DNA of 64,000 nt from assembly GCA_947503005.1 (NCBI GenBank), contig CANNCA010000008.1:1-64000 (forward strand). The letters are read 5' to 3'. The DNA is from an uncultured Flavobacteriaceae bacterium. GTDB lineage: Bacteria; Bacteroidota; Bacteroidia; Flavobacteriales; Flavobacteriaceae. The notes under the pieces are model-generated. The model did no database searches, was not told the origin of the DNA, and saw nothing but the letters and a program-made list of their open reading frames with translations. Below, one piece after another: positions 19,916-28,939 of this stretch (its first letter is position 1; each line of letters begins with the position of its first letter). The position numbers and the translations under genes are program-made.

Positions 19916-20656
19916 GTGTTATACAATTACAAATGCTTTCGTTCTATTTGTCCCATAAATAAAAACTCCATCAGATTGGACTCTAACTATACTAAAACTT
20001 ATACCATTAAATCTTCTAGGAATAATTTCATCAATTATTCCTATTTGATTCAATCTTTATCACGGAATTCAGTAGTAGCAATAGATCCAGCGTGGGATTT
20101 AAAGTCTTTTATTAACATTTTGAGAAAGGAAAATTTGCAACTAGAGGCAATTTTACTAACCCATTCTCATATTGACCACATAAATTTAGTAGAAAATCTT
20201 ACCGAATTATACAATTGCAAAGTGTTAATAACAAAAAGGGAGGCTTTATACTACAACTTCAATTGTAGAAATATTCAATATCTAACAGAGGAAGAACCGA
20301 TCTATATTGGAGGGATGAATATAGATGTGTTATTCTCTTCCGGACATACGAAAGGGGGCTGTTCATATATTATCGATAATAATGCTTTTACCGGGGATAC
20401 ATTGTTCATAGAAGGTTGTGGTATTTGTGATACTGATGGAGGTAGTGTGTATGAAATGTATTATACACTGCAAAAAATGAAGAGAGTGTTTAAAGGAGGG
20501 ACCAAGATTTTTCCTGGACATAGGTATGGAAAACCTGTAGGACTGACATTTAATGAGGTCAAGAAGATAAATGTGTATCTACAAATTGAGGACTTTGGGC
20601 TTTTCAAAAAATTCAGAATGCGAGAGAAACAACATAATTTAATGAATTTTATTTAG
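19916..20656 (+). CDS. MBL-fold metallohydrolase, PksB/BaeB-like
   Basis: 246 residues with the zinc motif THSHIDH (H83, H85, D87, H88), a later GHTKGG, and GDTLFIEGCGICDTDGG, a segment characteristic of the PksB/BaeB glyoxalase-II-like hydrolases of trans-AT PKS clusters. The family is thought to hydrolyse acyl groups from stalled carrier proteins (editing). The only near start in frame is GTG at 19916, 129 bases after the ACP gene. The first 30 residues are poorly conserved in feel, so the start is uncertain. Its place among PKS/NRPS genes supports a trans-acting editing role. Confidence 0.88.
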   Translation: MLYNYKCFRSICPINKNSIRLDSNYTKTYTIKSSRNNFINYSYLIQSLSRNSVVAIDPAWDLKSFINILRKENLQLEAILLTHSHIDHINLVENLTELYNCKVLITKREALYYNFNCRNIQYLTEEEPIYIGGMNIDVLFSSGHTKGGCSYIIDNNAFTGDTLFIEGCGICDTDGGSVYEMYYTLQKMKRVFKGGTKIFPGHRYGKPVGLTFNEVKKINVYLQIEDFGLFKKFRMREKQHNLMNFI

Positions 20657-20964
20657 TTTTTTCACCAATCCACCACACTCATACAAAAACATCTCAAGTT
20701 TCGGAGAATTGAATAAGGCTAAAAGAAATTTTTGATTTATGGTCTATTGTTTAATACAATATATATCAGAATTGACTTTACATTTTTTTGAAATAGTTAT
20801 TCTGAGTTGTTGATTTTCACTATGGCAAAAGTATTTTGTTCGATTTTCTAAAATTGTTTGCGGAGTTGAACCGTGTTAATTACAATTGGAAGCTTCAGGA
20901 AAATTAATTTCTTATCCACTGCATATTTTCGATAACTAACTTTCGAAAGGATATACTCTTTCTT
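20657..20964. other. intergenic spacer
   Basis: AT-rich gap between the PksB-like gene and the PPTase. I see no coding frame, tRNA or strong hairpin. A PPTase promoter is expected here but no exact TAnnTTTG element stands out. Confidence 0.5.
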
Positions 20965-21639
20965 ATGAATTTAAAAGATTTTCAATTGATAAATGTTAAA
21001 TATACCTCTATAAAAGAAAGTGAGCATAGTCATTTGCTAAAAGAATTTTTGCCAAAGTTCTCCACCCAATTCCAAGGTAAAATTTCGGCCTTTAGGAGAT
21101 GGCAGGATGCTCAATTATCACTCTTAGGAAGAATAATGTTGGTCCGCGGATTTGAAGAAATGAATGAATATTTTGATGAGCAAAGAATAAAATATACAAA
21201 GTACAATAAGCCTTATCTAGAAAATCAAAGACTGAAATTTAATGTTTCTCATTCAGGGGATATTGTTATTTGCGCAATTACTCATGCCTGTGAGATAGGG
21301 ATTGATATTGAAAACATTCACAAAGTTCAAATAAAAAATTTCAAGTCTCAAATGACGGAAAATGAGTGGACTAATATTTGTTTGTCAAAAAACCCTGAGA
21401 CTGCTTTTTTCTGTTACTGGACTCAAAAAGAAGCAGTTGTAAAGGCTCATGGTATGGGCCTTCAAGTTCCGTTAAACTCTTTTGAAATAGTTGATGACCG
21501 GACAATGATTAAAGGCGAAAATTTTCTTGTTAAAGAAATCAAGCTTACGAATGCCTATAAATGTCATTTAGCCTTCAAGGACTTGAAGCACAAAGTTATT
21601 CCACAGATTCAAAAAATAGACCCATTTCTTTTTAGTTAA
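20965..21639 (+). CDS. 4'-phosphopantetheinyl transferase, Sfp-type
   Basis: 224 residues. FNVSHSGD, GIDIE (G112 to E116) and WTQKEAVVKAHGMGL (W152, K155, E156) are the Mg/CoA-binding signatures of Sfp-type transferases. It would attach phosphopantetheine to the Ser of the ACP and PCP domains of this cluster. The length is normal. The gene follows a 308-base spacer in which I see no gene, so it may be transcribed separately from the PksB-like gene. Confidence 0.93.
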   Translation: MNLKDFQLINVKYTSIKESEHSHLLKEFLPKFSTQFQGKISAFRRWQDAQLSLLGRIMLVRGFEEMNEYFDEQRIKYTKYNKPYLENQRLKFNVSHSGDIVICAITHACEIGIDIENIHKVQIKNFKSQMTENEWTNICLSKNPETAFFCYWTQKEAVVKAHGMGLQVPLNSFEIVDDRTMIKGENFLVKEIKLTNAYKCHLAFKDLKHKVIPQIQKIDPFLFS

Positions 21640-21889
21640 GATCAGAACAAAGGCGATAAAAAGCATTTTTCACTAAAATTTAAAAGCCTCAGAAAACGCC
21701 ACCTCTTACATAAATTGAAGGATTATGGCCGTGCTATTTATTCTTTTAATTCATGATTATAGTTGAACACTTACATCCAGAAATCGGCATTAATGGGATA
21801 TGAGATTGAGATGCTAATAAAGCGAGGTTAAGTCATACGTAGTCGATTCTAAAACGCATAATTAATTTTTTAACATTTAAAATAGACAT

Positions 21890-22663
21890 ATGAGCACAAT
21901 TAAAAAATTTCTAATCAGCAGGGTATCGTATTATAAACGGTTGGGATCAAACGGCCCTATTATCTTATCAAATTCGTTAATAAATTTTGTATCACAATGT
22001 GCCAAAATTTCAAGAGATAAATATACTTTGATAACAGACCTTTTTCATACAAGAATACCTCGAACGGTATTTAGAAAAATTAGCCATTTGGCCCCCTTTT
22101 TACTACTACTTTGTTTCAATGCTAATTTTACGCGTGGACAAAGCAAACAGGAGTCAAAATATGTTTTGGAAAAAGACGAAGCTCCTATAAAGGGGGTTAA
22201 ATTTATTGACCAGTCAATTTGGTATCCCCAACCAAACAATGCTTCTTATTTAACTGTTAAATGGCGTTGGGAGAATTCAGTAGATTTAGGTGGTTATATG
22301 GGCTTGGAAAAGTATAAAGGTGCCTATCAAAATATTGTTTTTTCTGAATGGAGTGCAACTGATGCTAAAGGTGCCAATTGCAAGAAAATTGATGATACAA
22401 AGACTGGTTACAGCTGTTTTTTGCCAATTAAGCTAAAACTCAATAAATCTTATAGCTATAATCTTTGGAGATTAGAGACTACATCTGATGGACAGTGGTG
22501 GGGTAGTTGGCTTGTAGAAACCAATGATGAGGGTATTTCAAAAAAATACTTTGTTGGAAAGATTAAGACTTCTCTCAAGCATCAAAATATAAATGAGGCC
22601 TCTATTGTGAAAGCCGAAGAGTATTGGGGCAAGGCTGCAGGGCAGGGAAATGAAATACCCTAG
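21890..22663 (+). CDS. hypothetical exported or membrane-anchored protein, possibly DUF3472-like
   Basis: 257 residues, not confidently recognised. A hydrophobic segment (HLAPFLLLLCFNANF, about residues 66-80) follows an unusually long basic N-terminal stretch. The C-terminal part has GGYMGLEKYKG, NIVFSEWS and GQWWGSWLVET, a pattern of aromatic beta-strand segments reminiscent of DUF3472 (YxGxQ ... FSxW). There is no internal Met close to the hydrophobic segment, so either the export signal is preceded by 60 residues or the segment is a single membrane anchor. It follows the PPTase in the same direction. A link to the natural product (self-protection, surface delivery) is possible but unsupported. 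Confidence 0.6.
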   Translation: MSTIKKFLISRVSYYKRLGSNGPIILSNSLINFVSQCAKISRDKYTLITDLFHTRIPRTVFRKISHLAPFLLLLCFNANFTRGQSKQESKYVLEKDEAPIKGVKFIDQSIWYPQPNNASYLTVKWRWENSVDLGGYMGLEKYKGAYQNIVFSEWSATDAKGANCKKIDDTKTGYSCFLPIKLKLNKSYSYNLWRLETTSDGQWWGSWLVETNDEGISKKYFVGKIKTSLKHQNINEASIVKAEEYWGKAAGQGNEIP

Positions 22664-22748
22664 CTATTAAAGGATTACTTCTATACAAAACCGATTAAAA
22701 AGCGAGTGTCAAAAATTAAATTTTGATTAATAAAAATTACATCTTGTT

Positions 22749-23696
22749 ATGACAAATCAGAACCTTAAAAGACTCCCATCATTTTACGAAATTGAAACTA
22801 TAATAAATGAAATCAACCGGGCGGACCTAAAGCTAGTATCATATAATAAGTTAGTTGCAAAGTTAAGAATGATTCAATTCATTCCATTTCCAACCGTTTT
22901 GGTGAAAAAAGAAGATTATATAGAACGTGGTAGGGTTAATAGCCCAGGTGAAGTTTTTACATGTGAAAAAGAACTATCATATCGTACTGATTATGAAAAT
23001 ATAAAGTATTATGGTCGTGCAAATGTTCCTCATGATTCCCTATTCTATGGGGCCTATAAATCACATATAATAGAAAGGCCCGAAATGATCGAGCTATTCG
23101 AGATTGATGAAATGTTAAGAAACGCCGTAAAGGTAAATATTGATCCAAATGATTTTGTAATAACAGTTGGGAAATGGAGGGTTAAGAAAGAATTTGAAGT
23201 GGTAGACCTTGTCAGAACGGAAAAAGTTGAGCAGCATTTTATAAGTAATAAGAAACATGAATTACAATATTTTCTTAATCAAGAAAATGATACTGCAGAA
23301 ACTAATGCGGAGTTTGAACTGGTATTGGATTTTTTTGGTAGTCAATTTGCTAAAAAAGAAATTAATAGCAGTGAGGATTATATGATTTCCGCCGCATACA
23401 CCAATTCTGTGTTAAACTGGAGGGGACTTTCGGGTTTAAAATATTCAAGTGTTAAATCCGATTTTGGATGGGACAATATAGCTTTAAGCCCAAAAGCTGT
23501 AGATAATTTTTTAGAATTGGAGTTTAGCGCTATGTATCGGGTTATTAAAAGTAAGGGGCAATCCAAAATAGTACCCCTTAAATATGCTTCTAACTTTGGC
23601 CCTTTAAACTCTAAATTTAATTGGTGTGACTATAAAAGGAAACCCATGGAAATAATTGACAACGTAACAATGGCCGGACCACAATGGCAGAAATAA
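22749..23696 (+). CDS. hypothetical protein, possible RES-like domain
   Basis: 315 residues, no signal peptide or membrane segment. The middle shows RVNSPGEVF, YYGRANVPHDSLFYGAY and VITVGKWRVKKEFEVVDLV, then SVLNWRGLSGLKYSSV. The R...N.P...FYG and aromatic pattern faintly resembles RES-family proteins (toxins acting on NAD), but I cannot identify the catalytic residues. It is transcribed with the preceding hypothetical gene (85-base gap). No antitoxin-like small gene adjoins it, so a toxin role is not supported by context. It is the last gene before the integrase-associated segment. Confidence 0.6.
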   Translation: MTNQNLKRLPSFYEIETIINEINRADLKLVSYNKLVAKLRMIQFIPFPTVLVKKEDYIERGRVNSPGEVFTCEKELSYRTDYENIKYYGRANVPHDSLFYGAYKSHIIERPEMIELFEIDEMLRNAVKVNIDPNDFVITVGKWRVKKEFEVVDLVRTEKVEQHFISNKKHELQYFLNQENDTAETNAEFELVLDFFGSQFAKKEINSSEDYMISAAYTNSVLNWRGLSGLKYSSVKSDFGWDNIALSPKAVDNFLELEFSAMYRVIKSKGQSKIVPLKYASNFGPLNSKFNWCDYKRKPMEIIDNVTMAGPQWQK

Positions 23697-23972
23697 TTTT
23701 GAAATCGTCTAGCGATTGAAATCGGACCTATATTGGTAGTTTTTTGGAAGAGATATCTAGTATACTAAAGTGACTACCTAATAAAGGTATTTGATTGTTA
23801 TTTTTCTTCTACAATGAAATTTGGTTTGATTTGTTTCGGTTTATTTTACCTTTCTTATCTTTAAGATACGAAAGCGTCAAAACGCTGTGATAGGTGTCCT
23901 TTTGGGTGTCCTACCCTGAAAATACAATTGTAAAATATTGATTTACAAGGGAACAGGTTGGGATTTCAGATC

Positions 23973-23985
23973 CTGCCACCCCGAC
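23973..23985 (+). repeat. candidate attachment site copy A (tRNA-Pro-like 3' end)
   Basis: CTGCCACCCCGAC, extended leftward to ATCCTGCCACCCCGAC, resembles the T-arm/acceptor end of a tRNA-Pro, but no tRNA body precedes it. An identical 13-mer lies at 32537-32549. The tyrosine integrase starts 215 bases to the right. Confidence 0.45.
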
Positions 23986-24007
23986 GAACCACCTTTTGGT
24001 GGATATT

Positions 24008-24041
24008 AAATCCTGCTAATCTATTGATTTGCAGGGTTTTT
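24008..24041 (+). terminator. terminator-like hairpin
   Basis: AAATCCTGC pairs with GCAGGGTTT (one G-T) around a 14-base loop and runs into a T-rich tract. It could end transcription from the upstream genes. Confidence 0.45.
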
Positions 24042-24199
24042 CATTTTCCTTGCATTCATATGATATCGTTTAAAACCACCTTTCTGGTGTGCAATTCGGT
24101 GTGCAAAGTGGTACGCAATTTGTTGTAAATTTAAATAGCATTTAGTCCATTTAGATCTAGTCTTTAGACAAAAGATGTTTAACTAAAAAGACTCGAAAC

Positions 24200-25459
24200 A
24201 TGCGTACAGATAGCACTTTAGGAGTGATTTTCTTCACTAGGAAAAAACGGAATAATCCCAAAATATTGGATATTTATGTCCGAATTACGGTTAATAAGGA
24301 ACGCTCTGAATTTAGCATAAAGCGGGACATTGCGGTGTGCAATTGGGATATTTTCAAGTGTAGGGCCAAAGAAACCGACCAAAACTTGATTTTACTCAAC
24401 ACGTATTTAGATGACGTATATGCCGAAGTTCTCAATGCCCACAAGCAATTACACTCCGAAAGAAAGATAATTACAGCTAAGGCGATTAAGCTAAGGTACT
24501 TCGGAGAGGACGAAGAACGAATGACCTTGATGAAGGCCGTTAAATATCATAATGCCAATATCAACAATGCCCTAAAACCTGGTTCCCTTAAGAATTACTT
24601 TTCTACGGAGAAATATCTACAGCAATTTCTGCAAGAGCGATTAAAGACTGATGATATCTATTTGATTCACTTGAATTATAAATTCATTGTCAACTTCGAA
24701 AATTACATCCGGACTTATAAACCCAAAAAAGCAAGAAGAACTTGTTCGAATAATGGCGTGATGAAGCATCTTGAAAGACTAATGAAAATTACCAATCTAG
24801 CCCTTAAAATGGAATGGTTGGAGAAAGACCCTTTTCGAAACTTCAAACTCCGCTATATTAAAAATGAGCGGGACTATCTTACGGAAAGAGAGTTGGATTT
24901 AATCGAAGCAACTTCCTTTATCAGCCTAGGTTTAAATCGAGTTAAAGATATATTTCTGTTCAGTTGTTATACAGGTCTTTCCTATATCGATATTAAAGAA
25001 TTGCACCCCAATCAGATTCTCATTGGAATTGATGGTAATCTGTGGATACATACCAAAAGGGCAAAAACAAATGAGTCGGTTAAAATTCCTCTTCTAGAAC
25101 GGGCAAAGGAAATTCTGGATAAATACAAGGAAGAAATGGAACTAACAGGTGAACTTCTTCCGGTTTATAGTAATCAAAAGACCAATAAGAATTTAAAAGA
25201 GATTGCAAAAGCTTGTGGTATTCACAAGAATATAACGTTCCATGTGGCTCGTCACACCTTTGCAACAACAATAACGCTTTCTAATGGAGTGCCGATCGAA
25301 ACGGTGTCAAAGCTTTTAGGTCACACCAAACTATCGACCACCCAAATCTACGCTAGGGTGTTACAGAAGAAGGTAGGGGAGGACATGCAAAATCTGATGA
25401 ATCTCTTTGAAGCAAAAAAGAATCAAAGAAGTGAAGCCCCCAAGTCTTACCAAAACTAA
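24200..25459 (+). CDS. site-specific tyrosine recombinase/integrase
   Basis: 419 residues. The catalytic domain shows HTKRAKTNE (Lys), HVARHTF (H-x-x-R), LLGHTKLSTTQIYARV (His and nucleophile Tyr). The first catalytic Arg (normally TGLR) is Ser in CYTGLSYIDI, as in the IntDOT-type integrases of Bacteroidetes mobile elements. An N-terminal arm-binding segment and SAM-like core domain (MKAVKYHNANINNAL ... YFSTEKYLQQF) precede it. The gene lies 215 bases from candidate attachment copy A and has no conjugation or mobilisation partner here, so it probably marks a small integrated island or a remnant. Confidence 0.93.
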   Translation: MRTDSTLGVIFFTRKKRNNPKILDIYVRITVNKERSEFSIKRDIAVCNWDIFKCRAKETDQNLILLNTYLDDVYAEVLNAHKQLHSERKIITAKAIKLRYFGEDEERMTLMKAVKYHNANINNALKPGSLKNYFSTEKYLQQFLQERLKTDDIYLIHLNYKFIVNFENYIRTYKPKKARRTCSNNGVMKHLERLMKITNLALKMEWLEKDPFRNFKLRYIKNERDYLTERELDLIEATSFISLGLNRVKDIFLFSCYTGLSYIDIKELHPNQILIGIDGNLWIHTKRAKTNESVKIPLLERAKEILDKYKEEMELTGELLPVYSNQKTNKNLKEIAKACGIHKNITFHVARHTFATTITLSNGVPIETVSKLLGHTKLSTTQIYARVLQKKVGEDMQNLMNLFEAKKNQRSEAPKSYQN

Positions 25460-26022
25460 AAAGCGCATGGTTCCTGTTGGGTTTTTGTAGCGTCCCGATA
25501 GGTAAGCGTCAAGCAAAAATCCAATAGGGCGCAACCTACTTTTTTCTTATATAGTACATTTTGAAAGTATTCAAAGTTTAGCAGCGAAGCGGATAAAGTT
25601 TGAATAGCAAGAGGGCAACACGCTAAAGCGATGTTGCGAGTTTGTGTTTATTTTTTATATATCTGAAAATGAGTGGTTTAGAACCTCATTTTTATCAATT
25701 ACTGAAAACGGATGATATAAAATATTACTGTAAAAACGGTGGAAACCCCAGTAAACATTGAAAAAGTTTACTGTAAAACCTACTTTATACCTCGCAAGCA
25801 GATTAGTTTGGTAAGGATTTGGGACTTGCAGCACGAAACTTTGTTTCGCTTGCTCTGTTCTTGGTCCAATACATCTTTTCTCTTTTGCGACCAAGGGCCT
25901 TTAATCTAAAGGACCTTCGGGAGAAAAAGCAAGATTGTCATGACAATGACACATCTTGAATTAAACGAAATTGAAATTTCATTTAATGTTATTAGTCTAA
26001 ATAAACGTGGATTTATTGTAAA
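25460..26022. other. intergenic region downstream of integrase
   Basis: No convincing gene; a 79-codon minus-strand frame looks like chance. Contains inverted-repeat fragments (for example CAACACGCTAAAGCG..GTTGCG near 25617-25639) and a perfect 14-base palindrome ATTGTCATGACAAT at 25934-25947. Confidence 0.45.
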
Positions 26023-26538
26023 TCAATCGGGTCCTTGAACCAATGCCATCATAGCTCTCACATCAAATGTAACACCTCCCATTGGATCACCATTTGTATC
26101 AAATGAATTAATTAGAAATTTGACATCGTGAAAACTTCCTTGGCCAGTTGGCATCTGAGGAATTCCGCGAGCGCTTAGAATCGCAGCCCTAGATTTGGAA
26201 GTTGCAACGACATTGAATGGTGGATAATAAAAATTAGATGTATCTCTAATGTAAGCTACCAGTTCGGACATTAATATTTGAGCCTTCCCTTCATGGTTTG
26301 TACGTGCAGTGAATCCGATATCCATCGTGGTAGTACCTGTAGAGTATAAATTATCACCCAAAAGTGTAGAACGATAGACTTTAACCCCAGGGGATAATTT
26401 ATAGAGTGAAACATTATAAGTTGTTTCAATAAACACCCCTTCCGTTTCCAATTCTTCTATTGTAAGATCGTGATGAAAGAAACTAAGTAAATTTGATTCT
26501 TTTTCTGAAAGACCTTCTTTTCCATCTTTGTTCGTCAT
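26023..26538 (-). CDS. hypothetical protein
   Basis: 171 residues, not recognised. No signal peptide or membrane segment. The N terminus is charged (KDGKEGLSEKESN); the rest is beta-rich with TTTMDIGFTARTNHEG and GGVTFDVRAMMALVQGPD at the C terminus. It stands alone, opposite in direction to the integrase, with non-coding DNA on both sides. It may be cargo of the integrated segment. Intact frame and coding-like composition support it being real. Confidence 0.6.
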   Translation of the reverse strand: MTNKDGKEGLSEKESNLLSFFHHDLTIEELETEGVFIETTYNVSLYKLSPGVKVYRSTLLGDNLYSTGTTTMDIGFTARTNHEGKAQILMSELVAYIRDTSNFYYPPFNVVATSKSRAAILSARGIPQMPTGQGSFHDVKFLINSFDTNGDPMGGVTFDVRAMMALVQGPD

Positions 26539-27110
26539 AATAGTGAAATTAATGATTAGTAATTATTAAGACTAAAGATGTTATTTTTTGCTCGATAAGA
26601 AGGTAATATATGTGTATTGCGTAAGAAATAACGTATAATTGGCTGGTTTATGTATGATTTTTAGAAATCTAACCATTCATTTTTACAGATTTGTTAAGCC
26701 TCCTCAAATGATGTTAGACTAATTGTAAAAATAAACTTTCTTTAACTTCAGGAATTGGGAATCAGAAGCTAGTACACTTAAACTACCCCTATATTCATTA
26801 AAATGAAGTTATACTGATTTTTTGGAAAGTTTAGGAATAGGTATGGGAAAATGGACTTTTAAATAGAGAGCTGAAAAGTCTATAGAGACGTGGGTTTACA
26901 TGTTACTTGGTTATAGGCACTAAAACTTAGAGTAGTCTAAAGATAAATGCAATCTTTTGTTTTAGGCCATTGATATGGTTGTTTTTCAACTTACATCCCC
27001 ACCGGAATCCATTGTTATAAAATCATTGACATAAAACTGCCGGTACAGAATTGAACGGTACCGGCAGTAAAATGAAAGGTTATTGACTCTTATTTCTTCA
27101 TCCTGATTAG
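26539..27110. other. intergenic spacer
   Basis: AT-rich, no gene seen. Its right part holds the terminator hairpin of the lipoprotein gene (27036-27068). Confidence 0.5.
27036..27068 (-). terminator. Rho-independent terminator of the lipoprotein gene
   Basis: ACTGCCGGTAC and GTACCGGCAGT form a perfect 11-base stem with an 11-base loop. Read on the minus strand it is followed by TTTTATG, 42 bases after the stop of the lipoprotein gene. Confidence 0.8.
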
Positions 27111-28178
27111 TCAGTCACAATGACCAGGCCCAATTTCTCCTTTATTATATGCATCTAACGTATCATTTATTGATAAAAATTGTTGGCGCAGCTCGTCGCC
27201 TCCCGATAATTGAGATATTTCAGCAGGTGTATTTGTTGAAAAGAGATCAAGTCCTAAAGCAAGGGCTGCATCTACTTCATCAGGTGTAGAAGCCCCATTG
27301 GCCACGTTCAGTGAGGCAGCAATAAATTGATGTGCGGCCTGATAGTACGAATTTCCTTTTGGTGCCGTTTTTAATACCTGTTGCCAAGTTTGACCACTTA
27401 GGTAAAATACATCATCTCGATTATAAGGGATGGGCCATGGGCCTTTCTTGGTATTTTTCCAAAAGCCTTGGGTCAGGGAACAACCCTCTTCTACTTCCTC
27501 TTCCACATTGATACAAAAATTATCTACGGCCCCTGAACCATCCAAGGTGACAATCAATACTTCAACTCCCAAGGCATTAACTGCTACTGCTTGATCGGTA
27601 CCATCGGCAATGGATCCAATCGCACCGCTGGCAATTAAAACACCATCACTATCATATGCTTCATAAGCTCCCCCTTCTTCGGTGTCGATAGCATTAAATT
27701 CCAGTACATCAACAACTCCTGTAGCAAATCCTGAAAAGTCAAATGTAAAAATACCTCCGGGCACGCTGTCATCATCTGGATCATCTGAATCGAGATCTTC
27801 TGAAATAATCAAGACATTCATATAATCGGCACCAGGTATGACCAAGTCAGTATCATCTCCCGTAGGATTGTCGGTATCAAATATCATGGCATGATTTACA
27901 TCGGGCCGGAGAGGATCAAGGTTTTCACCATACACGTCAATAGTACCAGGCACTACCGCACCGGAGACCCCATTTCCAGAGGAAAGGGCACCCACAATGG
28001 TTCCTGCCTGCAATGGCTGAAAATCAATCACCGCATCGCAGCCATCCAGGTTAGCTACAAGCTTTGTCGCTTGTTCCAGTTGCAAATCTTCGCCGTTACT
28101 TTCTATTTCACAGCTGGCGAGAATAACCAATAGGCCCAGCATTAGAATGAAGGGCGTACTAAATTTTGAATTCTTCAT
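27111..28178 (-). CDS. secreted lipoprotein with C-terminal SLTQGFWK-type domain
   Basis: 355 residues. An N-terminal signal with lipobox (LLVILASC, Cys at about residue 23) indicates lipid anchoring. The middle is acidic and Asp/Gly-rich (SEDLDSDDPDDDS), beta-strand-like and suggestive of a calcium-influenced extracellular module. The C-terminal part begins CSLTQGFWKNTKKGPWP and continues for about 120 residues, a module found at the end of various bacterial surface proteins whose function I do not know. Four C-terminal-half cysteines include one two residues from the end. It stands as a single gene with its own terminator in the accessory segment. Confidence 0.82.
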   Translation of the reverse strand: MKNSKFSTPFILMLGLLVILASCEIESNGEDLQLEQATKLVANLDGCDAVIDFQPLQAGTIVGALSSGNGVSGAVVPGTIDVYGENLDPLRPDVNHAMIFDTDNPTGDDTDLVIPGADYMNVLIISEDLDSDDPDDDSVPGGIFTFDFSGFATGVVDVLEFNAIDTEEGGAYEAYDSDGVLIASGAIGSIADGTDQAVAVNALGVEVLIVTLDGSGAVDNFCINVEEEVEEGCSLTQGFWKNTKKGPWPIPYNRDDVFYLSGQTWQQVLKTAPKGNSYYQAAHQFIAASLNVANGASTPDEVDAALALGLDLFSTNTPAEISQLSGGDELRQQFLSINDTLDAYNKGEIGPGHCD

Positions 28179-28939
28179 TGGATTTGGTTTTAAATTTATA
28201 ATTAATGAATATTTATTAATTCAAAGGCACAAATGAGATAAGAATAATATTTAAAAGTACTTAATAATCAACAAGTTAACAAAAATAATCAAGTCCACAT
28301 CCGGAGATTGCAGAAAAATGTATCAACTGTTAGAATAGATCGGTAAATGGTACGAAAAGGTTTGTAATTTGTAACAAATATATATTATCGAAGTAAAATA
28401 TATTGATTTTGGATGTCTTTCATATCCATCATTTTTATACATATACAATTAGTTTTTGTATGTATATTTCAGGACGGGTCATTTAGAAAGAATCCTAAAG
28501 AGTGTAATTATAGAAGCCTTTTTTGAACTTTGAACGCAATTTTGAAAGTTCAATTATGGGTGGGATTTTATGAACCTTGGCGAATCTAGTACTGTCCTGA
28601 AAAATGTTCGTTTAAATGGGCAATGAAATGAAAATCTTTTTTCAGTTTTAACGGCCATTCTAAAGTAGCACCTACAAAAATAATGAAACTAGTAATCTCC
28701 CGCATCACAAGCCTAATAGGTGTTCTTAAGTGTAGGAAACTACAGGTTTCAGGGTTTAAACCCTAGAAACTGCTGTGTACGCAACAATTGTTTTGTTTCG
28801 GCCTAATTAGGGCTAATTTTGTAGTTACAGTAGGTAGTGCCTTAAAATAAGAATATCTACCCCTGTAAAAAAGGTTTGACTTTACTTAAGAAAAAGTACC
28901 GAATTGGTAAGTCTCAAATATTAAGGATAACCTTTAAAA
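28179..28939. other. long intergenic region between divergent surface-protein genes
   Basis: 761 bases, AT-rich, no coding frame. A TATTTTTG element on the minus strand at 28287-28280 could be the -7 element of the lipoprotein gene. A large palindrome lies at 28743-28772. No FNR-like box is seen. Confidence 0.5.
28743..28772. promoter_or_regulatory. large palindrome upstream of the surface-protein gene
   Basis: The perfect 14-base palindrome AGGGTTTAAACCCT (28751-28764) is flanked by CAGGTTTC and GAAACTG arms that pair with a one-base asymmetry. It lies about 170 bases before the 28940 start. It could be an operator for a dimeric regulator or an RNA hairpin. Confidence 0.5.

Larger units (their letters stand above)
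23697..24199. other. intergenic region with putative integrase attachment and arm sites
   Basis: No gene seen. It contains the tRNA-end-like sequence CTGCCACCCCGAC, two hairpins (ACCACC/GGTGG near 23988-24002 and AAATCCTGC/GCAGGGTTT at 24008-24039), and short direct repeats GGTGTCC (twice near 23896-23912) and GGTGTGCAA (twice near 24088-24106). Such repeats next to a tyrosine integrase are typical of arm-type binding sites; this is inference. Confidence 0.5.

Noticed and set aside
23941-23990. Complete tRNA gene ending at the CCACCCCGAC sequence
   Set aside because: Only the 3' end resembles a tRNA; the T-loop is too long and no anticodon or D arm precedes it. The same holds at 32537.
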